From NCBI RefSeq assembly GCF_024199005.1, contig NZ_JANATA010000003.1:1-64000 (forward strand): a stretch of 64,000 nucleotides of DNA, read 5' to 3'. Source of the DNA: Opacimonas viscosa (GTDB taxonomy: Bacteria; Pseudomonadota; Gammaproteobacteria; Enterobacterales; Alteromonadaceae). Positions 54,781 to 64,000 of this stretch are shown here, in pieces (position 1 is the first letter of the stretch; each line of letters starts with the position of its first letter). The notes beneath the pieces were generated by a model. It worked only from the letters and a program-made list of their open reading frames with translations. It ran no database searches and was not told where the DNA came from. Position numbers and translations under genes: made by a program.

Positions 54781-54850
54781 TTTCTCAGTCTAAAAGCTAA
54801 CGTTTTAAGCAAAGTGATACTATACAATGAATTCTACTGACGAGCATAAA

Positions 54851-55291
54851 ATGACATCTAACCAGCCTTATATGTTGCGCGCATTTTATGATTGGATCGT
54901 CGATAATGATTTAACTCCGCACCTAGTTGTGGATGCCTCGTTACCTAACGTATTTGTACCAATGCAATTTGTCCAGGATGGTCAAATTGTTCTGAATGTA
55001 TCGCCATCTGCTTGTGTCAATTTTGCGTTATCACCCGACGGAATATTCTTTCAAGCACGTTTTGGTGGTAAACCATATGAGATTAGTATGCCCTGTCATG
55101 CCGTGTTGGCTATATATGCACGCGAGAATGGGGCGGGAACGGTTTTTACTCCTGAAGATAGAGAGATTGACGAATCGGCCCAAGAAAGCCCTTTAGAAGC
55201 GGTTACAGACACCCAAGAGCATGAACCAGTACCTGAAACGGACAAGCCAGTTAAGCCGAAAGGCAAACCGACACTCACCGTTGTCAAGTAA
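54851..55291 (+). CDS. sspB: ClpXP adaptor SspB (stringent starvation protein B)
   Basis: Binds ssrA-tagged proteins and delivers them to ClpXP. The start at 54851 (MTSNQPYMLRAFYDW) matches family length; an ATG at 54827 would add eight residues, and neither has a strong ribosome site. The Sm-like substrate-binding domain covers about 5-110 (LTPHLVVDASLPNVFVP, FALSPDGIFFQARFGGKPYEISMP). A flexible acidic/Pro-rich linker and a short basic XB-type tail ending KPTLTVVK, which docks on ClpX, complete it. Confidence 0.93.
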   Translation: MTSNQPYMLRAFYDWIVDNDLTPHLVVDASLPNVFVPMQFVQDGQIVLNVSPSACVNFALSPDGIFFQARFGGKPYEISMPCHAVLAIYARENGAGTVFTPEDREIDESAQESPLEAVTDTQEHEPVPETDKPVKPKGKPTLTVVK

Positions 55292-55302
55292 ACTCACGAC
55301 AA

Positions 55303-55887
55303 CTAAATAATCTCAAACACACGATTTACGCGCACAACGTTGTTTACATTACGTGCTATATCTACAGCTATCGTGGCTTCTTGATTCGTCACTAGTCCCA
55401 TCAAAAAAACTTCGCCATTGTTGACAATAACATTCATGTTAGACGTCGATACTTTATCATCAGCGATGAGTTTTGCGCGAATAGTATTAGCAATAATGAT
55501 GTCTTTGGCTTGTTGTTTCGCACTGGCCAATGGCGCAATACGAATCTGATTATGATATTTTTTGATATAGGTATTTTGTTTAACAGCCGCATCAATTTGT
55601 TTAAGCCATTTTGCATCAGTTACCTGTCCAGTAAGTAATAACTGGCGATTAAACAACTCAACATCAATGTTACTTTCAGCACTTAAGCCTTCAATCTTAG
55701 TAATACGGTTACCAATGGACAATGCGTTGTTTGTATCATCGATTTGGGTACCTACACTACGCGGATCAGAAGATGAAGATGCGCCTACTGCAACAGCAGA
55801 GCTTAAAGCAACCACCGTACAACCTTGCAGAGTAAATAATGTCGTTAAGCCTAAGGCTAGCAAACTGAATTTTATTTTTTTACGCAT
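55303..55887 (-). CDS. dolP: Outer-membrane lipoprotein with two BON domains, DolP (YraP) type
   Basis: The start at 55887 (MRKKIKFSLLALG) has GGAA upstream and yields 194 residues. The lipobox LQGC is at the end of the signal peptide. Two BON domains, about 50-115 and 125-194 (DVELFNRQLLLTGQV and NVIVNNGEVFLMGLV), bind anionic phospholipid in the family. DolP supports envelope integrity and the BAM machinery in E. coli. Fourth gene of the lpoA-yraN-diaA-dolP cluster; converges with sspB. Confidence 0.92.
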   Translation of the reverse strand: MRKKIKFSLLALGLTTLFTLQGCTVVALSSAVAVGASSSSDPRSVGTQIDDTNNALSIGNRITKIEGLSAESNIDVELFNRQLLLTGQVTDAKWLKQIDAAVKQNTYIKKYHNQIRIAPLASAKQQAKDIIIANTIRAKLIADDKVSTSNMNVIVNNGEVFLMGLVTNQEATIAVDIARNVNNVVRVNRVFEII

Positions 55888-55960
55888 AATACTTTCCACA
55901 GATTTTCAATTAAGCAAAGGAATTAATAAAACGAGTTCCTCGAAACCAAATGATTGTAAA

Positions 55961-56907
<947 letters not shown>

Positions 56908-56921
<14 letters not shown>

Positions 56922-58818
56922 TAGTGATAATCTGTTGATTTTTAATCATTGCTCTAGGCATGTGTCGAGCGACTGTTTTTCGCTCATCTATGTACAGATC
57001 CCCAGTTAACCCTGAATATACAAGACCAGGTACTTGCGCTAATTTATGTGCCGAAAAAAGTAAGCTGTAAGCATCATGTCCAAAGGCAAATAAACGCTTA
57101 TCCGTTGTCGATGCGGTTGGAAATAGTGCGCTATGAGTCGCGTATAATGGATCTTCTTGACGCTGTAATAACCACGGAATATCAATGAATTTGACGTTTT
57201 GTAGATCTCTTAGGGAGTTCTTATTTAGCTTGTGATTATAACTACGAGAGGTGGCATAGACTGGTAGGATGGTACTCGAAAAAGAAGAGATACTAGACTC
57301 TATCATAGGATTAATTAATTCGGTTTGTTTGGCATTGGCAAAGACCACAAACGCATCAATATCGCGTCGATTACGCGTCACACTGAATAACTCGCCGCCG
57401 AGATATCGTTCTATTTTATTGGCTCGCTGTTTACTATCTGCTACTCCCAAAACTTCAGTGATGGCTTTTCTGAGAGATTTGTTGTCAGTAAAGGTCAGAG
57501 TGAGTAAACGGTTGTCAGCTTGTAATCCCGCCCAACGCTCGCTAAACGCAGCAGCCATTCTCGTTGCAGTGGAATCATTGGCGTGAATCAGAATAGGCTG
57601 TTGATACTGGTCGCGAAACATTTGTTCTGCGATTTGTGTCGCTTCATCTTCAGGCGCCAGTGCGAAAAAATATGTCATGGCAGTTGCCGTTTTTGATGCG
57701 TCGAAACCTGCCAGGAGACGACTAATCTCATCTGTTTGTTGTGTCGTGTTTGTGATTCCCGGATCAAGAGTAGTCTGTCTATCCACTCGATTTAAAGCAA
57801 ACAGCTGTTGTTGTGGTTTGATTAACGGTAAGACCATTTCTACATTTTCTTTTAGTAATGGACCGATAATAACATCGGCATCTACGATAGCTGATTGCAT
57901 CTGTTCACTATCCATTCCAAACGTATCTGTGAACGTCAGGAGATGAGCTTTTCCTTGGGCAAAATAACTGGCCAGAATACCTTGTTTGATTTGTTCAGCA
58001 CGTGCTCCCAAGCGCCCACTAAGAGGCAGGAGAACGGTGACTTTGACTGCAGTATTATTTTGTTCATTGGCCAACAACACCGGTATTTCTTGAGGTATAT
58101 TTGTAACCAAAGGATGTCCTGCGTATTGGTACTGCCAATACGTCAAGGCGTTAGCCAATGCATAAGGAGTGAGACCGTGTTCACGTAAAATCAACGCCAA
58201 CTCAATAAATGCGTTCACTCTTGGTTCGTCAGTTTTCGTTAACTCTGTAGCAGGTAAACTTTGGGTTAACGCCCATACTTGCTCCAACACATAACGTTCA
58301 CTTTTTACGTACGCATAAATGGCATTGGGAATATCTAACAACGCCTCAAACAGCAAGGCTTTGTTGAACCATTGTTGCTGGGATAAGTCTGTTTTTTGAG
58401 TGGGCGCATTTAACAGTTCGATACGCTTAACAAGACTATCTTGTGGGTGAGCGCAAACCGCTCGGTAAAAACTAGCTTCGGCTTGCTGTTCTTTGTCTAG
58501 CGCCGCAAAATGATCCACAGTAAAAAGTGGAGCAAGCACAGCATGTGTGGCTGCGCAGTCATCATTTGTAAAATATACTTTAGCAGCGGCTAAGACTTTT
58601 TCATATAGAGTATTAACTGCACCTATTTGCTCAGCTTCTTGGGCCGCTTTTAGGTATTTTGTAGATTCCGCAAGCACTGAATGGTCTTGTGTATGAGCCG
58701 CTTGTGTTTGTTTTATACGCTCCGGGAGTGTTGTCTGAGGTTTATGAGTACTGCCACAGCCAGTTAGTAAGAGCGTGAATAAAACCATTCCAACGAGAGG
58801 TATCAGTGACAGGTGCAT
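56908..58818 (-). CDS. lpoA: Penicillin-binding protein activator LpoA
   Basis: Outer-membrane lipoprotein that reaches through the periplasm to activate PBP1A. The start at 58818 (MHLSLIPLVGM) is chosen because the upstream option is TTG; GGAG lies 11 bases before. Lipobox LTGC. The N-terminal TPR-like domain (about 40-260) is followed by a periplasmic-binding-protein-like domain (about 265-636: VLLPLSGRLGARAEQIKQGILASY, FFALAPEDEATQIAEQMF). About 636 residues. Divergent from rsmI, as in E. coli. Confidence 0.93.
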
Positions 58819-58882
58819 TATGTGGCGTTCTCCAAATACTGTTCGGGCAAATGTTTTAAGCAATCTGATCTAACTAAGCTAT

Positions 58883-58895
58883 CCGTTCATAACGG
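58883..58895. promoter_or_regulatory. Small palindrome in the lpoA/rsmI divergent space
   Basis: CCGTT-CAT-AACGG, perfect 5-bp arms. A TATAAT (58904-58909) for rsmI lies just downstream, so this dyad covers the -35 region and could be an operator. Short enough to be chance. Confidence 0.3.
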
Positions 58896-58941
58896 CTTGG
58901 GTGTATAATACATCTTACTGTATTTTTTATGAACAAGCATT

Positions 58942-59781
58942 ATGTCAGACACGGGTTTTTTATATATTGTGCCAACCCCGATAGGGAATCTCCAAGATAT
59001 CACACAACGTGCTATTCAAGTTTTATCGGAGGTGAGTGCCATTGCTTGTGAGGATACTCGGCATAGTCGGATATTACTCGAACATTTAGGGATCAAAAAA
59101 CCCACCTTTTCGATTCATGATCATAACGAATCTCAGCGTATTGAGCTAGTGATCGAAAGGTTAGAAAAGGGCGAATCGTTGGCGTTAATAAGTGATGCTG
59201 GCACGCCATTAATTAGTGATCCTGGATATAAGATCGTACATGCTTGTCGTAAGCAAAACCTACCTGTGGTGAGTTTGCCTGGCCCATGTGCTGCCATTGC
59301 TGCGCTGGCCGGTTCTGGGTTACCCTCTGATACATTTACATTTAAAGGCTTTTTCCCTGTCAAACACCAAGCTAAACAAAACTTAGCGCATACCCTACTC
59401 ACTGAAACGGCCACGAGTATTTTTTATGAGGCGCCTCGACGTATTCTTGATACGCTGAGTGTATTAGCTGAAATGTTACCTGCTGAACAAAATATTGTGG
59501 TCGCCAAAGAAATCAGTAAAACCTTCGAAACGTATCGCTATGGTTCTGCAGAATCTGTGCATGCATGGTTTGCTGCAGAAGATGTCCGACAAAAAGGTGA
59601 GTTTGTCATTTTAGTCAGTCCCGGATTAGCTCAGGACGAAGCCCTACCTATGGCCGCTCAAGACCTTTTACGTTTGTTGTATACAGAAATGCCACCCAAG
59701 AAAGCGGCAGGTGTAGTCGCCACTCACTATGGCCTCAAAAAGAACACTTTATACCAATGGGCGCTTGCTAATTTAGGCTAG
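58942..59781 (+). CDS. rsmI: 16S rRNA (cytidine-1402-2'-O)-methyltransferase RsmI
   Basis: Tetrapyrrole-methylase-fold SAM enzyme that 2'-O-methylates C1402 in the decoding centre, together with RsmH. 279 residues. Typical LYIVPTPIGNLQDITQRAI start, CEDTRHSRILLEHLGI, ALISDAGTPLISDPGYK and PGPCAAIAALAGSGLPSDTF. Convergent with nspC (41-base gap that holds a small AGGGG/CCCCT hairpin). Confidence 0.96.
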   Translation: MSDTGFLYIVPTPIGNLQDITQRAIQVLSEVSAIACEDTRHSRILLEHLGIKKPTFSIHDHNESQRIELVIERLEKGESLALISDAGTPLISDPGYKIVHACRKQNLPVVSLPGPCAAIAALAGSGLPSDTFTFKGFFPVKHQAKQNLAHTLLTETATSIFYEAPRRILDTLSVLAEMLPAEQNIVVAKEISKTFETYRYGSAESVHAWFAAEDVRQKGEFVILVSPGLAQDEALPMAAQDLLRLLYTEMPPKKAAGVVATHYGLKKNTLYQWALANLG

Positions 59782-59822
59782 AGGAATACTTCGTACAAGG
59801 GGTTCCCCTGATAAATGACTTT

Positions 59823-60959
59823 CTAAGAAAGCCTATCTTTGAAATCTTGATAAGTGAATTCACGAACTAATGTAAATGTCCCATCGGTTTTTAATACGCC
59901 AATCGCAGGGTGCTGAATACCATTAAAGAAAGTCGTTTTGACCATCGTATAATGCATCATGTCGGTGAATACCAAGCGCTGTCCCACTGCCAACGGTTCA
60001 GCAAAACTATACGCTGGTAACATATCGCCAGCCAGACAAGAATTGCCACCGAGTTTGTAGGTATATGGCAGTTCATCTGCTGCACCTGCGCCAAGGATAT
60101 TCGGGCGGTAGGGCATTTCTAATACATCAGGCATATGTGCCGTCACAGAAATATCTAGGATCCCTATGGGCCCATTGTTTTCAACAATATCAACGACTTC
60201 ACAAATTAGCGGGCCAGTATCCCAAGCTACAGCAGAACCTGGTTCAAGGATGACTTGTAGATGAGGGTATTTTGCCGTAAAGCGTTGTAACACCTCGATG
60301 AGATGCTCAACATCATAATCAGCACGCGTCATTAGGTGACCACCACCGAGATTCAGCCACTTTAATTTAGCAAAATATTCGGAAAATTGTTGCTCTATCG
60401 CGTTTAGCATGCGTTCAGTCGCATATGAATCAGACTCACATAGGGCATGGATATGGAAGCCTTCAACGTCGCTAAGGTCTTGCTCTTTGAGCTGTGCTGC
60501 TGTTATCCCTAACCGAGAACCTGGTGCACAAGGATCATATAAGGGAGTGTCGGCTTCTTGATGCTCAGGATTGACCCGTAAACCGATGCTCACATTATGG
60601 CGATGGGCAGTCGATTTATGCAATAAATATTGGGCAATAGAATTAAACGAAAGATGATCGACGGTTTGGCAGATTTCTTCCATTTCAGAGGTTTTAAATG
60701 CGGGTGAAAAAGCATGTACTTGCTTCCCAAACTCTTTGGCAAGTAAGGCTTCCCACAAACCAGAAGCTGTCGCCCCTTGTAAATATGGGCGCATAATTGG
60801 AAAACATGACCACATGGAAAAGCCTTTAAGTGCCAAGATGATTTCTACACCCGTTGCCTCTTGGACTCGCTGTATTAGTGCTAAATTGTGCAATAATTTT
60901 TGCTCTTCCAGAACATAACAAGGGCTCTGGATGTCAGAGTTATTGGTCCAATGTGGCAT
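59823..60959 (-). CDS. nspC: Carboxynorspermidine decarboxylase NspC
   Basis: PLP-dependent alanine-racemase-fold decarboxylase that makes norspermidine (or spermidine) from its carboxy precursor. The start at 60959 (MPHWTNNSDIQSPCYVLEE) gives 378 residues, close to Vibrio NspC; the longer frame adds unconserved residues overlapping the upstream gene. The PLP lysine is in IILALKGFSMWS, the phosphate-binding glycines in LNLGGGHLMT, and the active-site Cys region in LGGNSCLAGD. The partner dehydrogenase lies 16 bases upstream. Confidence 0.95.
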   Translation of the reverse strand: MPHWTNNSDIQSPCYVLEEQKLLHNLALIQRVQEATGVEIILALKGFSMWSCFPIMRPYLQGATASGLWEALLAKEFGKQVHAFSPAFKTSEMEEICQTVDHLSFNSIAQYLLHKSTAHRHNVSIGLRVNPEHQEADTPLYDPCAPGSRLGITAAQLKEQDLSDVEGFHIHALCESDSYATERMLNAIEQQFSEYFAKLKWLNLGGGHLMTRADYDVEHLIEVLQRFTAKYPHLQVILEPGSAVAWDTGPLICEVVDIVENNGPIGILDISVTAHMPDVLEMPYRPNILGAGAADELPYTYKLGGNSCLAGDMLPAYSFAEPLAVGQRLVFTDMMHYTMVKTTFFNGIQHPAIGVLKTDGTFTLVREFTYQDFKDRLS

Positions 60960-60975
60960 GTTTAATCCTAGATAT

Positions 60976-62184
60976 TTAGCTTTCAGAGCGGTCAAAAGGT
61001 GATTCACATTCCATGACATGCCAAGGTAAACCATGTTTATTTAGCATTTCCATAAACGGATCTGGATCCATTTCTTCCATGTTGACCACGCCATTTTTGC
61101 GCCATGTACCATTTAACATTAATGCCGCACCGATCATTGCTGGCACACCAGTGGTGTATGAAACAGCCTGTGCACCGACTTCTTCGTTACAAACTGCATG
61201 GTCACAGTTGTTATAAATGAAAATCGTTTTTTCTTGGCCATCTTTAACACCAGTAATGTAGGTACCAATACATGTTTGTCCAGTGTACCCCTCAGCTAAT
61301 GAACCTGGATTTGGCAACACGGCTTTTAAAAATTCCAGTGGGGCAATTTGTTGGCCATTAAAGTCAATCGGATCAATACTCGTCATACCAATACCTTCAA
61401 GGACTTTTAAGTGATTTAGGTAGGCGTCACCAAATGTCATCCAAAAACGTGCGCGTTTGATCGTTGGAAAATGTTTCACTAATGATTCTAGTTCTTCGTG
61501 ATACATCAAATAAGAAGCACGCTCACCGATATTTTGATAATGGAGGTCCTCACGAACACTTAACGGTTCTGTTTCACGCCACTCACCGTTGAAATAATAA
61601 CGGCCACGCTGAGTGATTTCTCGAATGTTGATTTCAGGGTTAAAGTTAGTGGCGAAGGCTTGTCCGTGATCGCCACCATTACAATCTACGATATCGAGAT
61701 AATGAATTTCATCAAAGTAATGTTTCGCTGCATATGCGGTATATACATTAGTGACACCAGGATCAAAACCGCTACCTAATAAAGCCATTAACCCAGCTTT
61801 TTCAAAGCGTTCCTGATATGCCCACTGCCAAGAGTATTCAAATTTAGCGACGTCTTTGGGTTCATAATTTGCAGTATCCAAATAATCAACGCCACATGCT
61901 AAACAAGCATCCATAATTGCTAAATCTTGGTAAGGTAATGCTAGGTTAACCACTAAGTCTGGCTTAGTTTGTTTAATGATGGCCTCTACCTCGTGTGCAT
62001 GGTCAGCATCGACGGCAAACACCCCTTTAACGCGATCAGCTCCCACTTCTTCTTGTAACGCTGCGCATTTACTCACTGTTCTTGAGGCCAAATAGATCTC
62101 TGAAAAGTGCTCAACTAAGCGGGCGCATTTTTTTACTGTAACTGCAGCAACACCGCCTGCACCAATAATTAAAACAGTAGACAT
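60976..62184 (-). CDS. Carboxynorspermidine dehydrogenase (saccharopine dehydrogenase family)
   Basis: Reductively condenses aspartate-semialdehyde with diaminopropane (or putrescine) to carboxynorspermidine (or carboxyspermidine). 402 residues with the Rossmann nucleotide motif VLIIGAGGVAAVTVKKCA at the N-terminus, then the saccharopine-dehydrogenase-type domain (ALLGSGFDPGVTNVYTAYA, VDCNGGDHGQAFATNFNPEINIRE). The adjacent nspC decarboxylates the product, so the two form one pathway. It could be mistaken for lysine-forming Lys1, but the nspC pairing decides. Confidence 0.93.
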   Translation of the reverse strand: MSTVLIIGAGGVAAVTVKKCARLVEHFSEIYLASRTVSKCAALQEEVGADRVKGVFAVDADHAHEVEAIIKQTKPDLVVNLALPYQDLAIMDACLACGVDYLDTANYEPKDVAKFEYSWQWAYQERFEKAGLMALLGSGFDPGVTNVYTAYAAKHYFDEIHYLDIVDCNGGDHGQAFATNFNPEINIREITQRGRYYFNGEWRETEPLSVREDLHYQNIGERASYLMYHEELESLVKHFPTIKRARFWMTFGDAYLNHLKVLEGIGMTSIDPIDFNGQQIAPLEFLKAVLPNPGSLAEGYTGQTCIGTYITGVKDGQEKTIFIYNNCDHAVCNEEVGAQAVSYTTGVPAMIGAALMLNGTWRKNGVVNMEEMDPDPFMEMLNKHGLPWHVMECESPFDRSES

Positions 62185-62267
62185 AACAAAACCTTATCAA
62201 TGAATAAAAGCTAAACGATAGACAGTCCTTACCCATCCAGTAAGAAGATACCGTCAAAATTTCGCGA

Positions 62268-62295
62268 ATTCTAGCACCGAATACAATTTTTACAA
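62268..62295 (-). promoter_or_regulatory. Putative promoter of the carboxynorspermidine operon
   Basis: On the minus strand, TTGTAA (62290-62295), 16 bases, TGC-TAGAAT (extended -10, 62268-62273). It overlaps the end of the preceding gene by six bases. Confidence 0.4.
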
Positions 62296-62697
62296 TGTTT
62301 GATGCATAAATGGCGCACCGATTTCCACCTTATTGGGCGTAAAGGTAACCGGATAAAGAATTTGTTGCATTATCCCCGTATACAAAGAGACTTCAAAAAC
62401 TAGAACATCTTGGTTTTCCGTTTGTGGGGTGTCGACATACGCAGAATACACAATCAATGAATTGCTTTTGGATACATTGACAGTGTGGTGCAAGATAGTG
62501 TCTTCTAATTGCTCAATAACGCCACATTCGTGTTCTTTGTGTTCGTCAAAAAACACACTCTGTATATCGCCATCTATGCCAATGGCAGCGAAGGGGTAAA
62601 ACGTTTCGTTATACGAGAGAAGCGAGGAACATAAAGCTAAACTCGCGTCTATCATTTGGGTAACATCTGCAGGAAGTTCTGGTTTGGGAATATGCAA
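62290..62697 (-). CDS. Hypothetical cytoplasmic protein
   Basis: I do not recognise this family. 135 residues with no signal peptide or membrane helix. An N-terminal helix (LPADVTQMIDASLALCSSLL) is followed by alternating hydrophobic strands (FAAIGIDGDIQSVFF, SLIVYSAYVDTP, VLVFEVSLYTG). The composition is protein-like and the stop sits in an intergenic boundary, so it is probably real. Flanked by polyamine genes downstream and a PLP enzyme gene upstream on the same strand, without an evident functional link. Confidence 0.65.
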   Translation of the reverse strand: MHIPKPELPADVTQMIDASLALCSSLLSYNETFYPFAAIGIDGDIQSVFFDEHKEHECGVIEQLEDTILHHTVNVSKSNSLIVYSAYVDTPQTENQDVLVFEVSLYTGIMQQILYPVTFTPNKVEIGAPFMHQTL

Positions 62698-62768
62698 GGT
62701 AATGTCCTAGTAACGAATATATAATTAGAACGTCTAGGTATTAATATTAGTTCACAATTTTCAAATGT

Positions 62769-63764
62769 TCACTTTTTGTCGATAGAATTTGTCGAAAGGT
62801 TTCTAGTCGCCTGCAAACCGCCAGTATGCAGAAATACAATATCGGTATAATGCTTAAGATGGCCACTTTTGACTAGCTCGCTCAAGCCCCACAGCGCTTT
62901 TCCTGAATAACAAGATTCCACTAATAACGTGGGATTTGCTGCGTTCCAAGATGTGATAAATCCATCTAATACGGGAGAAGATTTGGCATATCCACGAGTG
63001 ACATAATCATGATTTATCCACCACGTGTTGTCCCTGTCGTAGTGTTCATCACAGAGTAACTCAGAGACGTTATCCTCGAGATAACCTTGGCCTTTTAACA
63101 CCGCTATTCCCAACACGTCACAGTATTTGGCGGCCACTAAGCCAGCGAGAGTGGCACCCGTGGCGACAGGACTCACAACTAATACTTTTTGTGGTACTGC
63201 TGAGTATTGGTCATATGCTTGCGGTAATTGTGTTGCTATTTCTGTCATACACATAGCACTTCCTGCTAAAGCATCCACCGAGTAACCTCCTTCTGGCAGA
63301 ATTATTGCGTTAGGGTGGCTTGTTTGTAAGGCTTGAATACTGGCTTGGTGTTCTGGATGAGATGGGTCTGTATAGCGTTTATATTGGGACTTATCTGTGT
63401 AAATAATATGACTCGACCATGCCGCTAAATCCTGTAAGCAAGGTGTTTCATTTCCCGTATAGTGACCACGTACAATAGCCGTAAACTCATAGCCCAACAC
63501 AAAACAAGTATAGGCCAATGCATGCAAGTGATTAGAGTGGCCCCCCCCGAAACTGATCAGGTGCACTGAATCTTGAGTAACCCGTCTATGGCCTAGTGCT
63601 GTGATTGTTTGACTTAATTTACGCCATTTATTTCCAGAAATAATAGGATGAATTAAATCATCTCTTTTGCACCATATCCTAGCGAGACTGCCGTCGAGAG
63701 TCATACTTTCAAGAGGAGAGGGTAGCGTCAGTACATCAGCTAATGCGGGAGGTAAATTGTACAT
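62769..63764 (-). CDS. PLP-dependent enzyme, ACC deaminase / D-cysteine desulfhydrase family
   Basis: Fold-type II PLP enzyme of 331 residues. The PLP lysine is in IISGNKWRKLSQTI (about residue 46), followed by the SFGGGHSNHLHALA block that binds substrate carboxylate and PLP, and the C-terminal HTGGLQA phosphate loop. The exact substrate (D-cysteine, ACC or another amino acid) cannot be decided. An eight-C run at 63541-63548 (plus strand) encodes the Gly-Gly-Gly of GGGHSNH, a possible slippage site. Divergent from the partial gene at the window end. Confidence 0.87.
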   Translation of the reverse strand: MYNLPPALADVLTLPSPLESMTLDGSLARIWCKRDDLIHPIISGNKWRKLSQTITALGHRRVTQDSVHLISFGGGHSNHLHALAYTCFVLGYEFTAIVRGHYTGNETPCLQDLAAWSSHIIYTDKSQYKRYTDPSHPEHQASIQALQTSHPNAIILPEGGYSVDALAGSAMCMTEIATQLPQAYDQYSAVPQKVLVVSPVATGATLAGLVAAKYCDVLGIAVLKGQGYLEDNVSELLCDEHYDRDNTWWINHDYVTRGYAKSSPVLDGFITSWNAANPTLLVESCYSGKALWGLSELVKSGHLKHYTDIVFLHTGGLQATRNLSTNSIDKK

Positions 63765-63814
63765 TAAAGTTGATCAATATCTGTCTTGATTGGGTAAACA
63801 TTAACATAGAACCA

Positions 63815-63845
63815 TTTAATCATGCAGTTGAATTATGTGATTAAA
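63815..63845. promoter_or_regulatory. Inverted repeat in the divergent intergenic space
   Basis: TTTAATCA (63815-63822) and TGATTAAA (63838-63845), exact 8-bp arms 15 bases apart, between the divergent PLP enzyme gene and the partial gene. It fits a dimeric regulator site or a weak hairpin. Confidence 0.4.
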
Positions 63846-63879
63846 AATCCACAGTGTTTTCATTAAGGATAAGCATAAG

Positions 63880-64000
63880 ATGCAAAATAATTCGTTTTTT
63901 AAACGGTCAAAATGGCATGCAAGTACCCGCTATTTGGGGCATAAGTTGACATATTTCAGTATATTTTTGAGTGTGTGCTTGAGTATACCTGCTTGGGCCG
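63880..64000 (+). CDS. N-terminal part of an exported protein (cut by window end)
   Basis: Open frame of 40 codons from ATG 63880 to the window end. AAGGAT lies a few bases upstream. After a basic stretch (FKRSKWHASTRYLGHK), the segment TYFSIFLSVCLSIPAWA reads as a signal peptide with an AWA cleavage motif. The n-region is unusually long (about 24 residues). The family cannot be told from this fragment. Confidence 0.6.
   Translation, partial: MQNNSFFKRSKWHASTRYLGHKLTYFSIFLSVCLSIPAWA

Overview
The window is a gene-dense, moderately AT-rich stretch of a gammaproteobacterial chromosome. Gene content and order fit a marine Alteromonadales-type bacterium: rpsU-yqeY-dnaG-rpoD divergent from tsaD, lptD-surA-pdxA-rsmA-apaG-apaH, lpoA-yraN-diaA-dolP opposite rsmI, rplM-rpsI-petABC-sspA-sspB, and a carboxynorspermidine branch. 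The genus is not resolved. I see no rRNA or tRNA gene, CRISPR array, prophage or complete insertion sequence. Almost every gene is an intact housekeeping gene of normal length.

Layout. 1-2.6 kb: a hairpin repeat, a DUF3016 exported protein and an acyl-CoA dehydrogenase with a FadR-like site over its start region. 3.0-7.2 kb: a two-gene RND efflux operon. 7.4-12.1 kb (minus): the macromolecular-synthesis cluster rpsU, yqeY, dnaG, rpoD. 12.4-17.2 kb: tsaD, plsY (minus), folB, folK, uppP, hinT and an HDOD protein. 17.3-21.7 kb: rdgC (minus), phoB-phoR and an orphan protein with degenerate receiver and GGDEF domains. 21.8-28.1 kb: fadD and a membrane protein (minus), then a PQQ-type sugar dehydrogenase, a 756-residue lipoprotein and a DUF192 protein. 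28.3-31.8 kb: lysC and a chemotaxis receptor (minus). 31.8-38.7 kb (minus): the lptD-to-apaH envelope/ribosome/cofactor operon. 38.8-50.1 kb: djlA, xerD, dsbC, recJ, a small unknown gene, recO, pdxJ, acpS, rlmD, relA, mazG. 50.2-55.3 kb: rplM-rpsI, petABC, sspA, sspB. 55.3-58.8 kb (minus): lpoA, yraN, diaA, dolP. 58.9-64.0 kb: rsmI, nspC with its partner dehydrogenase, an unknown gene, a PLP enzyme of the ACC deaminase/D-cysteine desulfhydrase family, and the first 40 codons of an exported protein cut by the window end.

Functional links. Two lipid-degradation genes (acyl-CoA dehydrogenase, fadD) each carry an operator-like inverted repeat near their start. PhoB/PhoR sense phosphate. RelA, SspA/SspB and RpoD link starvation to transcription and translation. 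PetABC, with a possible FNR site, supplies the cytochrome bc1 complex. LptD/SurA/DjlA/DsbC/LpoA/DolP serve envelope biogenesis.

The least ordinary features are: (i) a dispersed repeat of about 50 bp in three copies, with a CCCCG/CGGGG hairpin and an invariant GCGGGGTAGTTCAC tail that resembles right ends of IS200/IS605 TnpB-type elements, one copy supplying the stop codon of rdgC; (ii) a protein whose receiver and GGDEF domains have both lost their signature residues; (iii) a large lipoprotein with a dockerin-like calcium loop; (iv) several unexplained inverted repeats in regulatory positions. I found no convincing new multi-gene system. All calls come from reading the sequence, without database searches.
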